Notes under the pieces: generated by a model
What the model was told of the DNA's origin: nothing
What the model saw: the letters and a program-made list of their open reading frames with translations, nothing else
The model's database searches: none
Part shown: piece after piece, positions 1 to 6,709 of the stretch
Position numbering within the stretch: position 1 is the stretch's first letter
Layout of the letters: every line of letters begins with the position of its first letter
Program-made: the position numbers and the translations under genes
DNA from: a virus
IMG/VR virus record: IMGVR_UViG_3300008050_004332
Coordinates: 1 to 20,937 of that record
Direction: 5' to 3' (one strand)
DNA length: 20,937 nucleotides

Positions 1-20
1 CCGTCATTTATAACCTTCAT
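1..20 (-). CDS. Start of a minus-strand gene cut by the window edge
   Basis: Only the first six codons are inside the window (M-K-V-I-N-D, then a broken codon). The start is supported by an AGAGG Shine-Dalgarno at 29-33 on the minus strand, 8 bases before the ATG, and by its position directly behind the 47-aa gene upstream: its ATG abuts that gene's TAA. It continues the minus-strand chain 379 to 1. No function can be assigned from six residues. Confidence 0.4.
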
Positions 21-164
21 TTATAATACCTCTTTTTTATTGATTAATAATCCCAAAGTCATAATGCATATCATAAAATATAAAGAGCAAATTATAATAT
101 TAGAGCCATTTATAATAAATGCTATTGTTTGACATAGGAATACAATTCCAAGTATTAACTTCAT
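21..164 (-). CDS. Small membrane protein, 47 aa
   Basis: Unrecognised 47-residue protein. Nearly the whole chain is hydrophobic: one stretch at about residues 3-18 (L-I-L-G-I-V-F-L...) and a second at about 22-41 (S-N-I-I-I-C-S-L-Y-F...), separated by N-G-S, ending in a polar N-K-K-E tail. This predicts two membrane helices with a short loop. Its ATG overlaps the TAA of the 71-aa gene by one base (TAATG), and an AAGGGG ribosome site lies within the end of that gene (about 173-178), so the two are translationally coupled. It is too AT-rich to exclude chance entirely, but the overlap, ribosome site and continuation into a third gene support it. It could be an anti-holin, exclusion or host-takeover peptide; none of these can be shown. 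Confidence 0.55.
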   Translation of the reverse strand: MKLILGIVFLCQTIAFIINGSNIIICSLYFMICIMTLGLLINKKEVL

Positions 165-379
165 TACCTATACCCCTTTAATATATTCTTAATTACATTA
201 TCATCATATTTTGAATCATTTACAAATTCAAGAGTATTTTTATTTATGCATAATTCCCCAATAATATAAATTCTATCATCAGTAAACATAACACTATCAT
301 TACTTCCCCCAATAGAGATATATGTTTTACAACAATTAAAGCCTTCTCTTATTAAATGCTCTATTCTTTTCTTGTTCAT
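164..379 (-). CDS. Hypothetical protein, 71 aa
   Basis: Unrecognised small soluble protein. The start has a strong ribosome site on the minus strand (AGGAG, 4 bases before ATG, plus-strand 384-388). The N-terminus is basic (M-N-K-K-R-I-E-H); the middle looks like alternating beta strands (V-M-F-T-D-D-R-I-Y-I-I-G-E-L); the C-terminus is short and helical. It is the first gene of a minus-strand chain that diverges from the structural operon, with only about 50 bases between the two starts. Divergent small AT-rich genes next to a packaging module are often early or accessory phage genes, but this is inference. Confidence 0.6.
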   Translation of the reverse strand: MNKKRIEHLIREGFNCCKTYISIGGSNDSVMFTDDRIYIIGELCINKNTLEFVNDSKYDDNVIKNILKGYR

Positions 380-431
380 AGTTCTCCTATTTTCTTAAAA
401 CGCCAGAACCACATGCTCTGAACTATTGGAA

Positions 432-809
432 ATGTACAATGGTTTAATAATGCAATGCAAGAAAACTTTAAATTATTTAACACCCCGAGGGAAACGTGGG
501 AACTTAAGCTTGTATAAGTACATAACTTACGCCATGGATATCATATACTTTATAGCTGGAACAATACTAGGAGCATCTGTTCATCACATCGCCACGAGAC
601 TTGGGGCTAGTACTATAGCCAAGGGTATTAATATTATAGTGGAACCAGAGCCACTCGAAAAAGAGGCTGAGGCATCGCTGGAGCAACTTCAAGATGAAAA
701 CTCCTATAACTACGATACCTATACAGAGTACATAGATGGACTGGAACAATTCGATGAGGATATAGACATTCTAGTCATTGAGGATGTGCCCTCGGGAGAG
801 CAGAATTAA
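432..809 (+). CDS. Small membrane protein with acidic tail, about 125 aa
   Basis: Unrecognised. A hydrophobic segment at about residues 37-58 (I-I-Y-F-I-A-G-T-I-L-G-A-S-V) predicts one membrane helix after a basic N-terminus. The remaining residues are strongly acidic (E-P-E-P-L-E-K-E-A-E, then D/E-rich to the end). I chose ATG 432; TTG 426 is in frame and equally possible, and neither has a convincing Shine-Dalgarno, so the true start is uncertain. One membrane helix plus a charged cytoplasmic tail would fit a holin-like, spanin-like or membrane-anchoring protein, but there is no lipobox or diagnostic motif and no endolysin beside it. The end overlaps the next gene by about 26 bases. Confidence 0.55.
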   Translation: MYNGLIMQCKKTLNYLTPRGKRGNLSLYKYITYAMDIIYFIAGTILGASVHHIATRLGASTIAKGINIIVEPEPLEKEAEASLEQLQDENSYNYDTYTEYIDGLEQFDEDIDILVIEDVPSGEQN

Positions 810-1023
810 GCTGGGGAGATTAGATAGAGCTATTATATATATGCTCACAGGAATTAAAAGAATTAGAGCGGTCATGGATAGTGCTGTAGGCACAGCGTAT
901 GACCAAGGCTTCCAAGCTGGAATGTATCAGGGAGCCAAGACCCACGGCAAGAAGCACGCCAACAAGGTTAGGAAGGCTATAAGGAATGCCTACACCAAGA
1001 AGAACACAAATTTAGAGGCCTAG
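784..1023 (+). CDS. Basic hypothetical protein, about 79 aa
   Basis: Unrecognised. The sequence is Lys/Arg-rich, especially its last 30 residues (G-K-K-H-A-N-K-V-R-K-A-I-R-N), with a central Q-G-F-Q-A-G-M-Y-Q-G segment. It overlaps the preceding gene and ends one base before the TerS-like gene starts. Starts at TTG 778 and ATG 784 are both in frame, with GAGG just upstream but too close; an internal ATG at 873 (M-D-S-A-V-G) is a further possibility. A small basic protein beside terminase genes could bind DNA; this is only a suggestion. Confidence 0.5.
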   Translation: MCPRESRIKLGRLDRAIIYMLTGIKRIRAVMDSAVGTAYDQGFQAGMYQGAKTHGKKHANKVRKAIRNAYTKKNTNLEA

Positions 1024-1024
1024 A

Positions 1025-1417
1025 ATGGATATTATAGAGAAGAACGGCAAGATGGTGAAGCGTAACCTCTCCAAGGAGGAACGACAAGATATACTAGCCA
1101 AAAACCAGCCTAAACGTGCAGAGAACGGCCAACTTTTGAAGGGTCAGTCATCCAATCCAGCTGGTAGACCTAAGAAGGAGCATACTATAGTAGATATCTT
1201 TAGAGAGCATGAGGGTGCTCAGGAGTTAATAGAGAAACTATATACAGTAGCATCTACACTAGGGACAGATGAGGTAGACAAGGATGCACTAGCATCAGCC
1301 AAGCTTATCATTGAACGTATAGTACCGTCACTCAAGGCCAGTGAGATACGTGTTGACTCAGATGGTAGCGATAACATGGTGTACCTCCCAAGCCAGACAG
1401 ATATAGAGGATGCATAG
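1025..1417 (+). CDS. DUF5681-like protein, candidate terminase small subunit, 130 aa
   Basis: Probable packaging-initiation protein. Residues about 33-50 carry the phrase K-G-Q-S-S-N-P-A-G-R-P-K-K, the signature of DUF5681, a family common next to phage large-terminase genes and often annotated as a small terminase or its DNA-binding part. The rest is helical and ends in an acidic tail. Small terminases are usually 110-200 aa, so 130 aa fits. Start ATG 1025 has AGAGG about 7 bases upstream. It lies two genes before TerL but is separated by a 245-base noncoding gap and one basic protein, unusual for a terS-terL pair. DUF5681 does not by itself prove recognition function, and the 102-aa basic protein at 1663 is a rival. 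Confidence 0.65.
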   Translation: MDIIEKNGKMVKRNLSKEERQDILAKNQPKRAENGQLLKGQSSNPAGRPKKEHTIVDIFREHEGAQELIEKLYTVASTLGTDEVDKDALASAKLIIERIVPSLKASEIRVDSDGSDNMVYLPSQTDIEDA

Positions 1418-1662
1418 TAGTAGTGATAGGCTATACCATATGCACCGCTGTGAGCTACGAGGATGACCACAGGCGAGGGATAACAATACAATGGTATGCT
1501 ACCCCCACCTCACCAGTAACAGTGGTATATGCGTCACGTGATTATGATTAAGGCAACGGGGCCACGCTAGTCAGCTAGGTAGGTATATATGACTACCAGC
1601 AATATATTTAGTAATAACGGGGTCTTCCCCAAATTTTTTAATAAGGAATAATAAGGACAATT
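1418..1662 (+). other. Noncoding, structured leader between TerS-like gene and terL cluster
   Basis: The only gap of this size in the window; no ORF longer than about 16 codons with a plausible ribosome site was found. It holds several inverted repeats: ATACCAT (1434-1440) with ATGGTAT (1491-1497); TATACCA (1433-1439) with TGGTATA (1522-1528), which would be mutually exclusive; a perfect palindrome TCACGTGA (1534-1541); and GGTAG/CTACC around 1579-1598. It ends in a short GC hairpin and T-run (1619-1639), then the AAGGA ribosome site of the 1663 gene. In tailed phages the terminase region often holds the pac or cos site or a late promoter, so those are the leading ideas. No clear sigma-70 promoter is visible. 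Confidence 0.5.
1619..1639 (+). terminator. Weak intrinsic-terminator-like hairpin
   Basis: GGGG-TCTT-CCCC (1619-1630) forms a 4-bp GC stem with a 4-base loop, followed by AAA and six T (1634-1639). The stem is short for an efficient terminator, but composition and T-run are right. It would act just before the basic-protein/terL genes, as a terminator of the left genes or an attenuator. Confidence 0.3.
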
Positions 1663-1971
1663 ATGGCGAATAAGAAAAAAGCTAAAGCTGGTGAGTATGA
1701 AGGCACCACCACTGGATACCAAGACTCAAAATTTAGAACCTTGAAAGTTGGGCCCCGTGACAAGGATTGGCATAAAGAGGCAGTTAAAAGATTAAAGAAA
1801 AAACGGTCATCGGCTGGTTCAAAAACTAAGGTGGCCAAATCATCTGACTACGATGATAAGAATCGTTCGGGAGTGAAATTTGATGATATGCATCCCGATG
1901 TTCAAAAGGCTCATATTATGGAGCGACCCGCTAATAGGCATAGCCGAAATCTTAAGAAGAAGAAAAAATAA
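1663..1971 (+). CDS. Highly basic protein, 102 aa, abutting terL
   Basis: Unrecognised. About a third of residues are Lys or Arg, with clusters K-R-L-K-K-K-R-S-S near residue 45 and N-L-K-K-K-K-K at the very end; there are few hydrophobic residues and it is probably largely disordered. Start ATG 1663 has AAGGA five bases upstream. Its TAA is followed at once, in the same frame, by the TTG start of terL, so termination-reinitiation coupling is likely. Position and charge suggest a DNA-binding packaging accessory or an alternative small terminase. The translated sequence shows no recognisable helix-turn-helix. Confidence 0.7.
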   Translation: MANKKKAKAGEYEGTTTGYQDSKFRTLKVGPRDKDWHKEAVKRLKKKRSSAGSKTKVAKSSDYDDKNRSGVKFDDMHPDVQKAHIMERPANRHSRNLKKKKK

Positions 1972-3381
1972 TTGAACGGTGAGGCACTATGGGCCCCGCA
2001 TGAGGGACAGCAGACCCTCGCTCTCTCAATTAATGAGGAGACCTATGAAATTTTATACGGTGGTGCAAGAGGCGGTGGTAAGACCGATGCGGGTATTGTT
2101 TGGTTGCTTAAGGGTGTGCATGACCCTAACTTTGTTGGGATGTGCATTCGTAGGAACCACTCTGACCTTCGTAACTGGATTGACAGGGCTATTATGCTCT
2201 ACCCCAATGCAACGGTATCTGGCAAGCCTACAGTGTTCAAGTTCCCCTCGGGGGCAAAGATATACACCGGGCATCTAAAGGATGCTAATGCCTACGCACA
2301 GTTCCAAGGGTGGGAGATACATCGACTCTTAATTGAGGAGGTGGGTCAAATCCCTACTGAGGAAAGTTATTTGAAATTAGTATCATCGGTTAGAAGTACG
2401 TGTGCCATAAAGCCACAGGTATTTTTAACATGTAACCCGGGTGGTGCTGGACATCAGTGGATTAAGAAACGCTTCCGGATTGGCCGAACCGAGTCTAATA
2501 AGGCATTCAAGGACCCAATCAGCGGAAGACGCAGGGTATTTATACCGGCTACCATTGATGATAACCCAACCCTCGCTGATGCTGACCCAGCGTACGTAAA
2601 ATTTTTGGACTCTCTTCCGGAGCCACTACGCTCCGCATGGAGATATGGTGACTTTGATGTCTTCGCAGGACAGTATTTTTCAGAGTGGGAACCGCAGACT
2701 CATATTATTGACAGGGAGCGGTCGAAGGAACTAGGCTTTGGACGGCCAGAAAATTATAAGTATATTGGTATCGACTGGGGTCACTCGGCTCCATTCTGTG
2801 CAATTTGGGTGGAGGTTACGCCCAAGGGTAAGGTTCTATGTTACAGGGAGTTATATGGTACTGAGAAGCATCCCATGGAGTGGGGCGAGTTAATTGCGAA
2901 GCATAGTCAGGGTGAGGATATCACCATGTCTCTAGGGGACCCGTCCATGTGGACCCGTAACCCTATGTCGTGGCGTAAGCCAGAAACGGCGATGTACGCT
3001 GATAGCAGTATCGCTAACGCAATGTCTGGTGGATATGATACCCCACTAGTACCCAATCTTAATCCTGCGAATAACGACCGTATAAACGGTTGGATGAATT
3101 TGTCGCAGAAAATGCACTGGAATGAGACAACGGAGCCTGATTTCTATATTCTAAAGGGAACCTGTCCTAATTTAACGAGGACCATCCCGGATATGATATT
3201 TGATGAGAAAAGGCCCGAGGACTTGGACACAACTCTGGAGGACCATGCACTGGATGCACTTAGATACGCCCTAACGCATGTACAAACCCCAACGAAGATT
3301 GAGGCTAAGTCCAAGGACCAGCTTGACTATGAAAAATTATTAAACCCTAATCCGGAAGGATGGAACTACAGTTTTGAGTAA
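1972..3381 (+). CDS. terL: Terminase large subunit (packaging ATPase-nuclease), 469 aa
   Basis: Motor that cuts concatemeric DNA and pumps it through the portal. Visible motifs: adenine-side W-A-P-H-E-G-Q-Q at 7-14; Walker A G-G-A-R-G-G-G-K-T at 30-38; Walker B with E122-E123 (L-L-I-E-E-V); coupling motif L-T-C-N-P at 152-156. The RNase H-like nuclease half has acidic residues D268 (G-I-D-W-G), D323 (L-G-D-P) and D424 or D428 (E-D-H-A-L-D-A-L). Length is normal for the family. The start must be TTG 1972, because the Walker A and W-P-H-Q regions would be lost at any later start and the codon just before is a stop. There is no strong Shine-Dalgarno, so translation probably couples to the upstream basic protein. 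The end overlaps portal by 8 bases. Confidence 0.97.
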   Translation: MNGEALWAPHEGQQTLALSINEETYEILYGGARGGGKTDAGIVWLLKGVHDPNFVGMCIRRNHSDLRNWIDRAIMLYPNATVSGKPTVFKFPSGAKIYTGHLKDANAYAQFQGWEIHRLLIEEVGQIPTEESYLKLVSSVRSTCAIKPQVFLTCNPGGAGHQWIKKRFRIGRTESNKAFKDPISGRRRVFIPATIDDNPTLADADPAYVKFLDSLPEPLRSAWRYGDFDVFAGQYFSEWEPQTHIIDRERSKELGFGRPENYKYIGIDWGHSAPFCAIWVEVTPKGKVLCYRELYGTEKHPMEWGELIAKHSQGEDITMSLGDPSMWTRNPMSWRKPETAMYADSSIANAMSGGYDTPLVPNLNPANNDRINGWMNLSQKMHWNETTEPDFYILKGTCPNLTRTIPDMIFDEKRPEDLDTTLEDHALDALRYALTHVQTPTKIEAKSKDQLDYEKLLNPNPEGWNYSFE

Positions 3382-5098
3382 AAAATATCCAGATATAGAT
3401 GTTAGTGAGTACGCTAGCAACGATGAGCTTACGGTAAATAAGCTTGAGAAAATGTTTCAATCCTGCAAGGAGGCTCGCAAGGGTCGCATACCTCGCTGGA
3501 GACGAAATGAGGAATTATATAATGGGGAGATGCTTAAGCCCTTTAATTTACCTAAGTACAAGACTCGGATTGAACCAAATATTATACACTCTGTTGTTGA
3601 GACTATGTATGCAATTCTAACGGATAGAAATCCAAAGGTTGATATTATGCCCAAGACAGAGGAGCAAATACAGCCAGCGAGAAATGCACAGGAGGCCGTG
3701 GAGTTTGTTCTGGAAACGGCTAAATTTGGCAGAGCCGTTGCTATGATGAAGCGTGATGGGCTTATATACGGCAATGGGTTCGTTAAGTTTAGTATGCAGG
3801 ACGAGGAGCTAAGTGTAACAGTTCCGGATGTTTACACGGTATTCATTGACCCCCTCGCAACCAATCTACAGGATGCTAAGTGCGTTGTTTTTGCAACACC
3901 GGCGTACGTGGATGATATTAAAGAAAATTTTGGAAAGTCAGTTGGCTCTGAAGGGAAGATGAATGAGTATCGGTCCTTCATTAAGAACGATGAAAAGTTG
4001 GCAACTAAGTCCGTGAATTTACAGGAGTTAGAGTCCCAATCACCAATGGACAGGCCCGAGGCTTCGGACTATCGTGGTGGCCAAACCCTTCTTAAGGAGG
4101 CTTTCTATAAAACAAATGATGGATGGAGATTAGCTACATGGGCTGGTAAAACCCTGCTTCAGGATACCGAGAGTCCCTTTGAATTTCTCCCGCTTATTAT
4201 GTTTCAAAATTACCAGAATGCCCATACAATATGGGGCAAGGGTGAGCCAGAGGTTATTGAGAGCCTCGTGGTAGGTAGCTCAATAGCTCTATCTCAAGGA
4301 ATGGATAATTTAATTTACCATGGCAACCCAGCTATCGTGATGTCTAAGTCTCTTGCAAAAACGCAGGGGAATAGACCTTCAGATAAGCCGGGGCAGGTCT
4401 TTTATGTTAATGGTCCACATGAGCGAATTGAAAGAATGTCCGCAGGGAATATTTCTTCGTCTACACTACCAATGGCTCAAAGTATGATACAGTTAGCTGA
4501 TACGGTGTCTGGTGTGCATGATATCACACAAGGTAGAAACCCATCTGGAGTGACAGCCTCCAGAGCCATTCAGCAACTACAGGAAGCCTCACAGCAGGTT
4601 ATTCGTGCTAAGGAGCGTGAGGTTGGAACGGATGCTATTATAGATGCGTATAAAATTACACTTCAGATGCTAGCACAGAACTTCTCCAAGGTTATCCCTA
4701 TTCGTAGGTTCGCTGAGGATGGTTCCGGATATGAGTTTAATCATATTGCTCCCTACGATATTGACCCTGATATGGACTTTAGATACATACCGGGCTCCTC
4801 TCTACCGGAGTCAAGAGCATCCAGATTCGACCAAGCTATCGACCTAGTTCAGATGGGCTTGATAGACCAAGAGCAATTCTGGAGATGGACTCAGAAGGAT
4901 ATATCAAAAGAAATTCTAGAGGGGCTTATACAGCAGAAACAAGCCCAGATGCAACAAATGCAAGATGAGATGGATGTGATGCAGAACTCAACCAATGAGG
5001 ATGAGATAATGGATGCTATCCTAAGACAAAGAGAGGGGAGTGGAATTGGCCAAGAAACAGACGCAAACGCCCAAAACCCTAAGCCAGTGGTGCAGTAG
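3374..5098 (+). CDS. Portal protein, 574 aa
   Basis: Dodecameric ring at the unique capsid vertex through which DNA enters and leaves. The chain shows features of podovirus portals: N-terminal helices with basic R-W-R-R; Y-G-N-G-F-V-K-F near residue 132; V-F-I-D-P-L-A-T near 154, matching the F-x-D-P wing motif; a central region with W-G-K-G-E-P-E-V-I-E-S-L; and S-G-V-H-D-I-T-Q-G near 380 followed by a long helix with A-S-R-A-I-Q-Q-L-Q-E-A. The C-terminus is a Gln/Met-rich coiled coil (about 515-545) ending in a polar tail. Start TTG 3374 overlaps the end of terL; an AGGA lies 13 bases upstream, rather far. The next in-frame Met is about residue 27. Gene order terL-portal-scaffold-coat supports the call. 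Confidence 0.92.
   Translation: MSKKYPDIDVSEYASNDELTVNKLEKMFQSCKEARKGRIPRWRRNEELYNGEMLKPFNLPKYKTRIEPNIIHSVVETMYAILTDRNPKVDIMPKTEEQIQPARNAQEAVEFVLETAKFGRAVAMMKRDGLIYGNGFVKFSMQDEELSVTVPDVYTVFIDPLATNLQDAKCVVFATPAYVDDIKENFGKSVGSEGKMNEYRSFIKNDEKLATKSVNLQELESQSPMDRPEASDYRGGQTLLKEAFYKTNDGWRLATWAGKTLLQDTESPFEFLPLIMFQNYQNAHTIWGKGEPEVIESLVVGSSIALSQGMDNLIYHGNPAIVMSKSLAKTQGNRPSDKPGQVFYVNGPHERIERMSAGNISSSTLPMAQSMIQLADTVSGVHDITQGRNPSGVTASRAIQQLQEASQQVIRAKEREVGTDAIIDAYKITLQMLAQNFSKVIPIRRFAEDGSGYEFNHIAPYDIDPDMDFRYIPGSSLPESRASRFDQAIDLVQMGLIDQEQFWRWTQKDISKEILEGLIQQKQAQMQQMQDEMDVMQNSTNEDEIMDAILRQREGSGIGQETDANAQNPKPVVQ
5032..5040 (+). promoter_or_regulatory. Ribosome site deciding TTG 5046
   Basis: AGAGGGGAG lies inside the end of portal. 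It is five bases before TTG 5046 but abuts the in-frame GTG 5040, so TTG 5046 (giving M-A-K-K-Q) is the better start. Confidence 0.55.
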
Positions 5099-5243
5099 GA
5101 ACGGGTACCCCGGTGTAACTGAGGAGTGTATCCTCTCAGCCTTTGGGTCTAATATCCCCGAGGTTCAGAAATTAGCTAAGAACGAGAAACTTAAAGGAAT
5201 TGCAAGTGGCGGAAAAAAAGAAAAACTCTACGGGCGAAAGTAA
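5046..5243 (+). CDS. Hypothetical protein, 65 aa
   Basis: Unrecognised. From TTG 5046 the protein reads M-A-K-K-Q-T-Q-T-P; an alternative GTG at 5040 adds two residues. Basic at both ends (final G-G-K-K-E-K-L-Y-G-R-K), with a central S-R-N-G-Y-P-G-V-T-E-E-C-I segment that looks like a short helical domain. It overlaps the end of portal by about 50 bases and the next gene by 38 bases, a level of overlap typical of tightly packed phage operons. Position between portal and scaffold suggests a minor head or assembly protein, but there is no motif to support that. Confidence 0.65.
   Translation: MAKKQTQTPKTLSQWCSRNGYPGVTEECILSAFGSNIPEVQKLAKNEKLKGIASGGKKEKLYGRK
5193..5198 (+). promoter_or_regulatory. 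Ribosome site deciding GTG 5206
   Basis: AAAGGA followed by a 7-base spacer places the start at GTG 5206 (M-A-E-K-K-K-N). The in-frame TTG at 5200 would have a one-base spacer, so it is unlikely. Confidence 0.55.
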
Positions 5244-5529
5244 GCAACGCTCAGTAAGAAATATTGCTAAGGCAGGTTTTGTTGGTCCTCACCCTAGAGG
5301 ACAATATATGAGGTATGGTGATTATAATCCCTCAGAAGTGCACGAGGGCACTGCAACCTACAGAGGAAGCACCCTTCCAGATAGCTCTGTAACAAACAGA
5401 AATATGTTTGCCAGATACGTTAGGCGTGGGGATGGTGGGTCTAATCGCAAGGGGTTTATTTTAAACGGTAAGCTATATAAATTCACGGGTAGTGCTTCAA
5501 GTGATGCCCATGTACCGGTTGAATCATAA
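5206..5529 (+). CDS. Small paralogous protein A between portal and scaffold, 107 aa
   Basis: Unrecognised, but clearly related to the next gene. Shared features in order: Y-x-x-Y-G-D-Y, V-H-E-G-T-A, a D-S-x-x-T-N stretch, an R-G, then F-I and L-Y. Over about 60 aligned positions I count roughly 25 identities with one three-residue gap. The first 30 residues are basic and differ. Start GTG 5206 is chosen from its ribosome site. The stop overlaps the next ATG (TAATG), so the pair is translationally coupled. The fold looks like short beta strands; function unknown, perhaps capsid decoration or assembly. Confidence 0.7.
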   Translation: MAEKKKNSTGESKQRSVRNIAKAGFVGPHPRGQYMRYGDYNPSEVHEGTATYRGSTLPDSSVTNRNMFARYVRRGDGGSNRKGFILNGKLYKFTGSASSDAHVPVES

Positions 5530-5792
5530 TGTCCCGCAAGAAAAAATTACAAAGCATAGCTAGAAGCTCTCAAGCCAAGTATCTTAAGTACGGTGACTAT
5601 AAGGAGGGTGATGTGCACGAAGGCACGGCATCATATGGAGGAAATACATATGCTGATTCGCCTATGACAAATAAAACTCAATATTCTTCTGCGGTTAAGC
5701 GTGGGCACCAGAAGGATGCATTTATTTTTCAGAAACAATTATATCAAATTAATAATACTAGTGGCACTAGTTATTCAGAAGTACAAGTTTAA
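5529..5792 (+). CDS. Small paralogous protein B between portal and scaffold, 87 aa
   Basis: Tandem paralogue of the gene before it, shorter at the N-terminus. It keeps Y-L-K-Y-G-D-Y, V-H-E-G-T-A, T-N-K and the C-terminal F-I...L-Y pattern, and ends in a Ser/Thr-rich tail (N-T-S-G-T-S-Y-S). Start ATG 5529 shares a base with the upstream TAA. Divergence of the two copies shows the duplication is old rather than an assembly artefact. Function unknown. Confidence 0.72.
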   Translation: MSRKKKLQSIARSSQAKYLKYGDYKEGDVHEGTASYGGNTYADSPMTNKTQYSSAVKRGHQKDAFIFQKQLYQINNTSGTSYSEVQV

Positions 5793-5822
5793 TTAACAGA
5801 CCAACCCGAAAGGAGCGTCTAA

Positions 5823-6677
5823 ATGAATAAAGCGTATAATAACGTAGAGATAACGCCTGAAGAAATGGCTAATCTCGAAACACCCGATGAGACCACAGCG
5901 TCAGAAGCATCGGTTAATGAGTCCACCGAGACTCAACCAACAGAAACAGAGGAAACTTCAAATGAAGTAACTGAAACTGAATCTGATTCGCAGGGAATTG
6001 AGATAGATGGTGAAAGCTACGATGTTGACACTATCAAGGAGTGGATGTCTGACTCTCAGAATAAATCTGAATGGTCAAAGACAAACACCCAGAAGGCTCA
6101 GGACCTAGCGAAGTGGACTAAGCTCGTTGAGAAAATTGACGAAGACGATGAATTCCGTGAGCACATGAAGGACTACTTCTTCGATGATGACTCCATGGCT
6201 GATAAATTGGGCTTAAACGACAAGTTTCCTGAATTAGGGGTAGATGCTCCGGATGAGGAATTGTCGCCAATGGAACAGCGTATAGAGGCATTAGAGGGAG
6301 TAGAGTCAGAGCGTGTTATGGAAACCCGTGTTGATACTCTCAATTCGCAGTTGACCGCACTTGAGGATGCAAACCCACTCATATTAAATGAGGAAGGGGT
6401 GAAAGACTTCCTAACATTCACAGAGGAACACGCAGAGCGTTTTACCGTGGATGGTATGCCTAGTCTTGAGCGTGCCTTTAAGGAGTGGTCATACGATGCG
6501 ATAAACGACCAGCTTACCCACTTTAAAAAGTTGGCTGGGAATAAGTCTCGCAACGAAGGTAAAATTGTAGGTACGTCCGAGCTGGGTGCTAAGGAGACTA
6601 AATCTCCTAAGAAGTACACCAGCTTCAAGGAAATGTCTATGGATGACCCTGATATTGCGAAGTACTTTAATGAATAG
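5823..6677 (+). CDS. Capsid scaffolding protein, 284 aa
   Basis: Internal template for procapsid assembly, lost before maturation. Evidence is context and architecture: directly before the coat gene, with a Thr/Glu/Ser-rich acidic, disordered N-terminus (about residues 10-65), a helical middle with W-M-S-D-S-Q-N-K-S-E-W and a coiled-coil-like section near 155-185 (M-E-Q-R-I-E-A-L-E-G), and a basic stretch near 235-262 followed by a short amphipathic C-terminal helix (F-K-E-M-S-M-D-D) of the kind that binds coat in P22-like systems. Strong ribosome site AAAGGAG seven bases before ATG 5823. No protease motif is visible. Scaffolds diverge quickly, so the call rests on position and composition. 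Confidence 0.85.
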   Translation: MNKAYNNVEITPEEMANLETPDETTASEASVNESTETQPTETEETSNEVTETESDSQGIEIDGESYDVDTIKEWMSDSQNKSEWSKTNTQKAQDLAKWTKLVEKIDEDDEFREHMKDYFFDDDSMADKLGLNDKFPELGVDAPDEELSPMEQRIEALEGVESERVMETRVDTLNSQLTALEDANPLILNEEGVKDFLTFTEEHAERFTVDGMPSLERAFKEWSYDAINDQLTHFKKLAGNKSRNEGKIVGTSELGAKETKSPKKYTSFKEMSMDDPDIAKYFNE

Positions 6678-6678
6678 G

Positions 6679-6692
6679 TCCGTGTAAACGGA
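6679..6692 (+). other. GUAA tetraloop hairpin before the coat gene
   Basis: TCCGT-GTAA-ACGGA forms a perfect 5-bp stem with a GNRA-class loop. It lies two bases after the scaffold stop and three bases before the AAAGGA ribosome site of the coat gene. It could protect the coat mRNA or mark a processing site; it is too short and lacks a T-run to be a terminator. Confidence 0.5.
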
Positions 6693-6709
6693 AGAAAGGA
6701 TAAAGTAAA

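Noticed and set aside
129-157. TTGACA at 129-134 resembling a -35 box
   Set aside because: The hexamer at the right distance (GTATTA) is a poor -10 box and the place is inside a supported minus-strand gene.
1219-1491. Minus-strand frame of 90 codons crossing the TerS-like gene into the gap
   Set aside because: The translation is Tyr/Ser-rich without a domain, it mostly lies opposite a supported gene, and there is no ribosome site before its start.
1418-1662. A tRNA gene in the noncoding gap
   Set aside because: No acceptor stem closed over about 75 bases and no GTTC-type T-loop could be found on either strand.
5213-5225. A-rich slippery stretch (seven A, G, five A) in the overlap of the 65-aa gene and paralogue A
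   Set aside because: A -1 shift from the 65-aa frame would not enter the frame of paralogue A; +1 or -2 would be needed. Paralogue A has its own ribosome site, so frameshifting is unnecessary.
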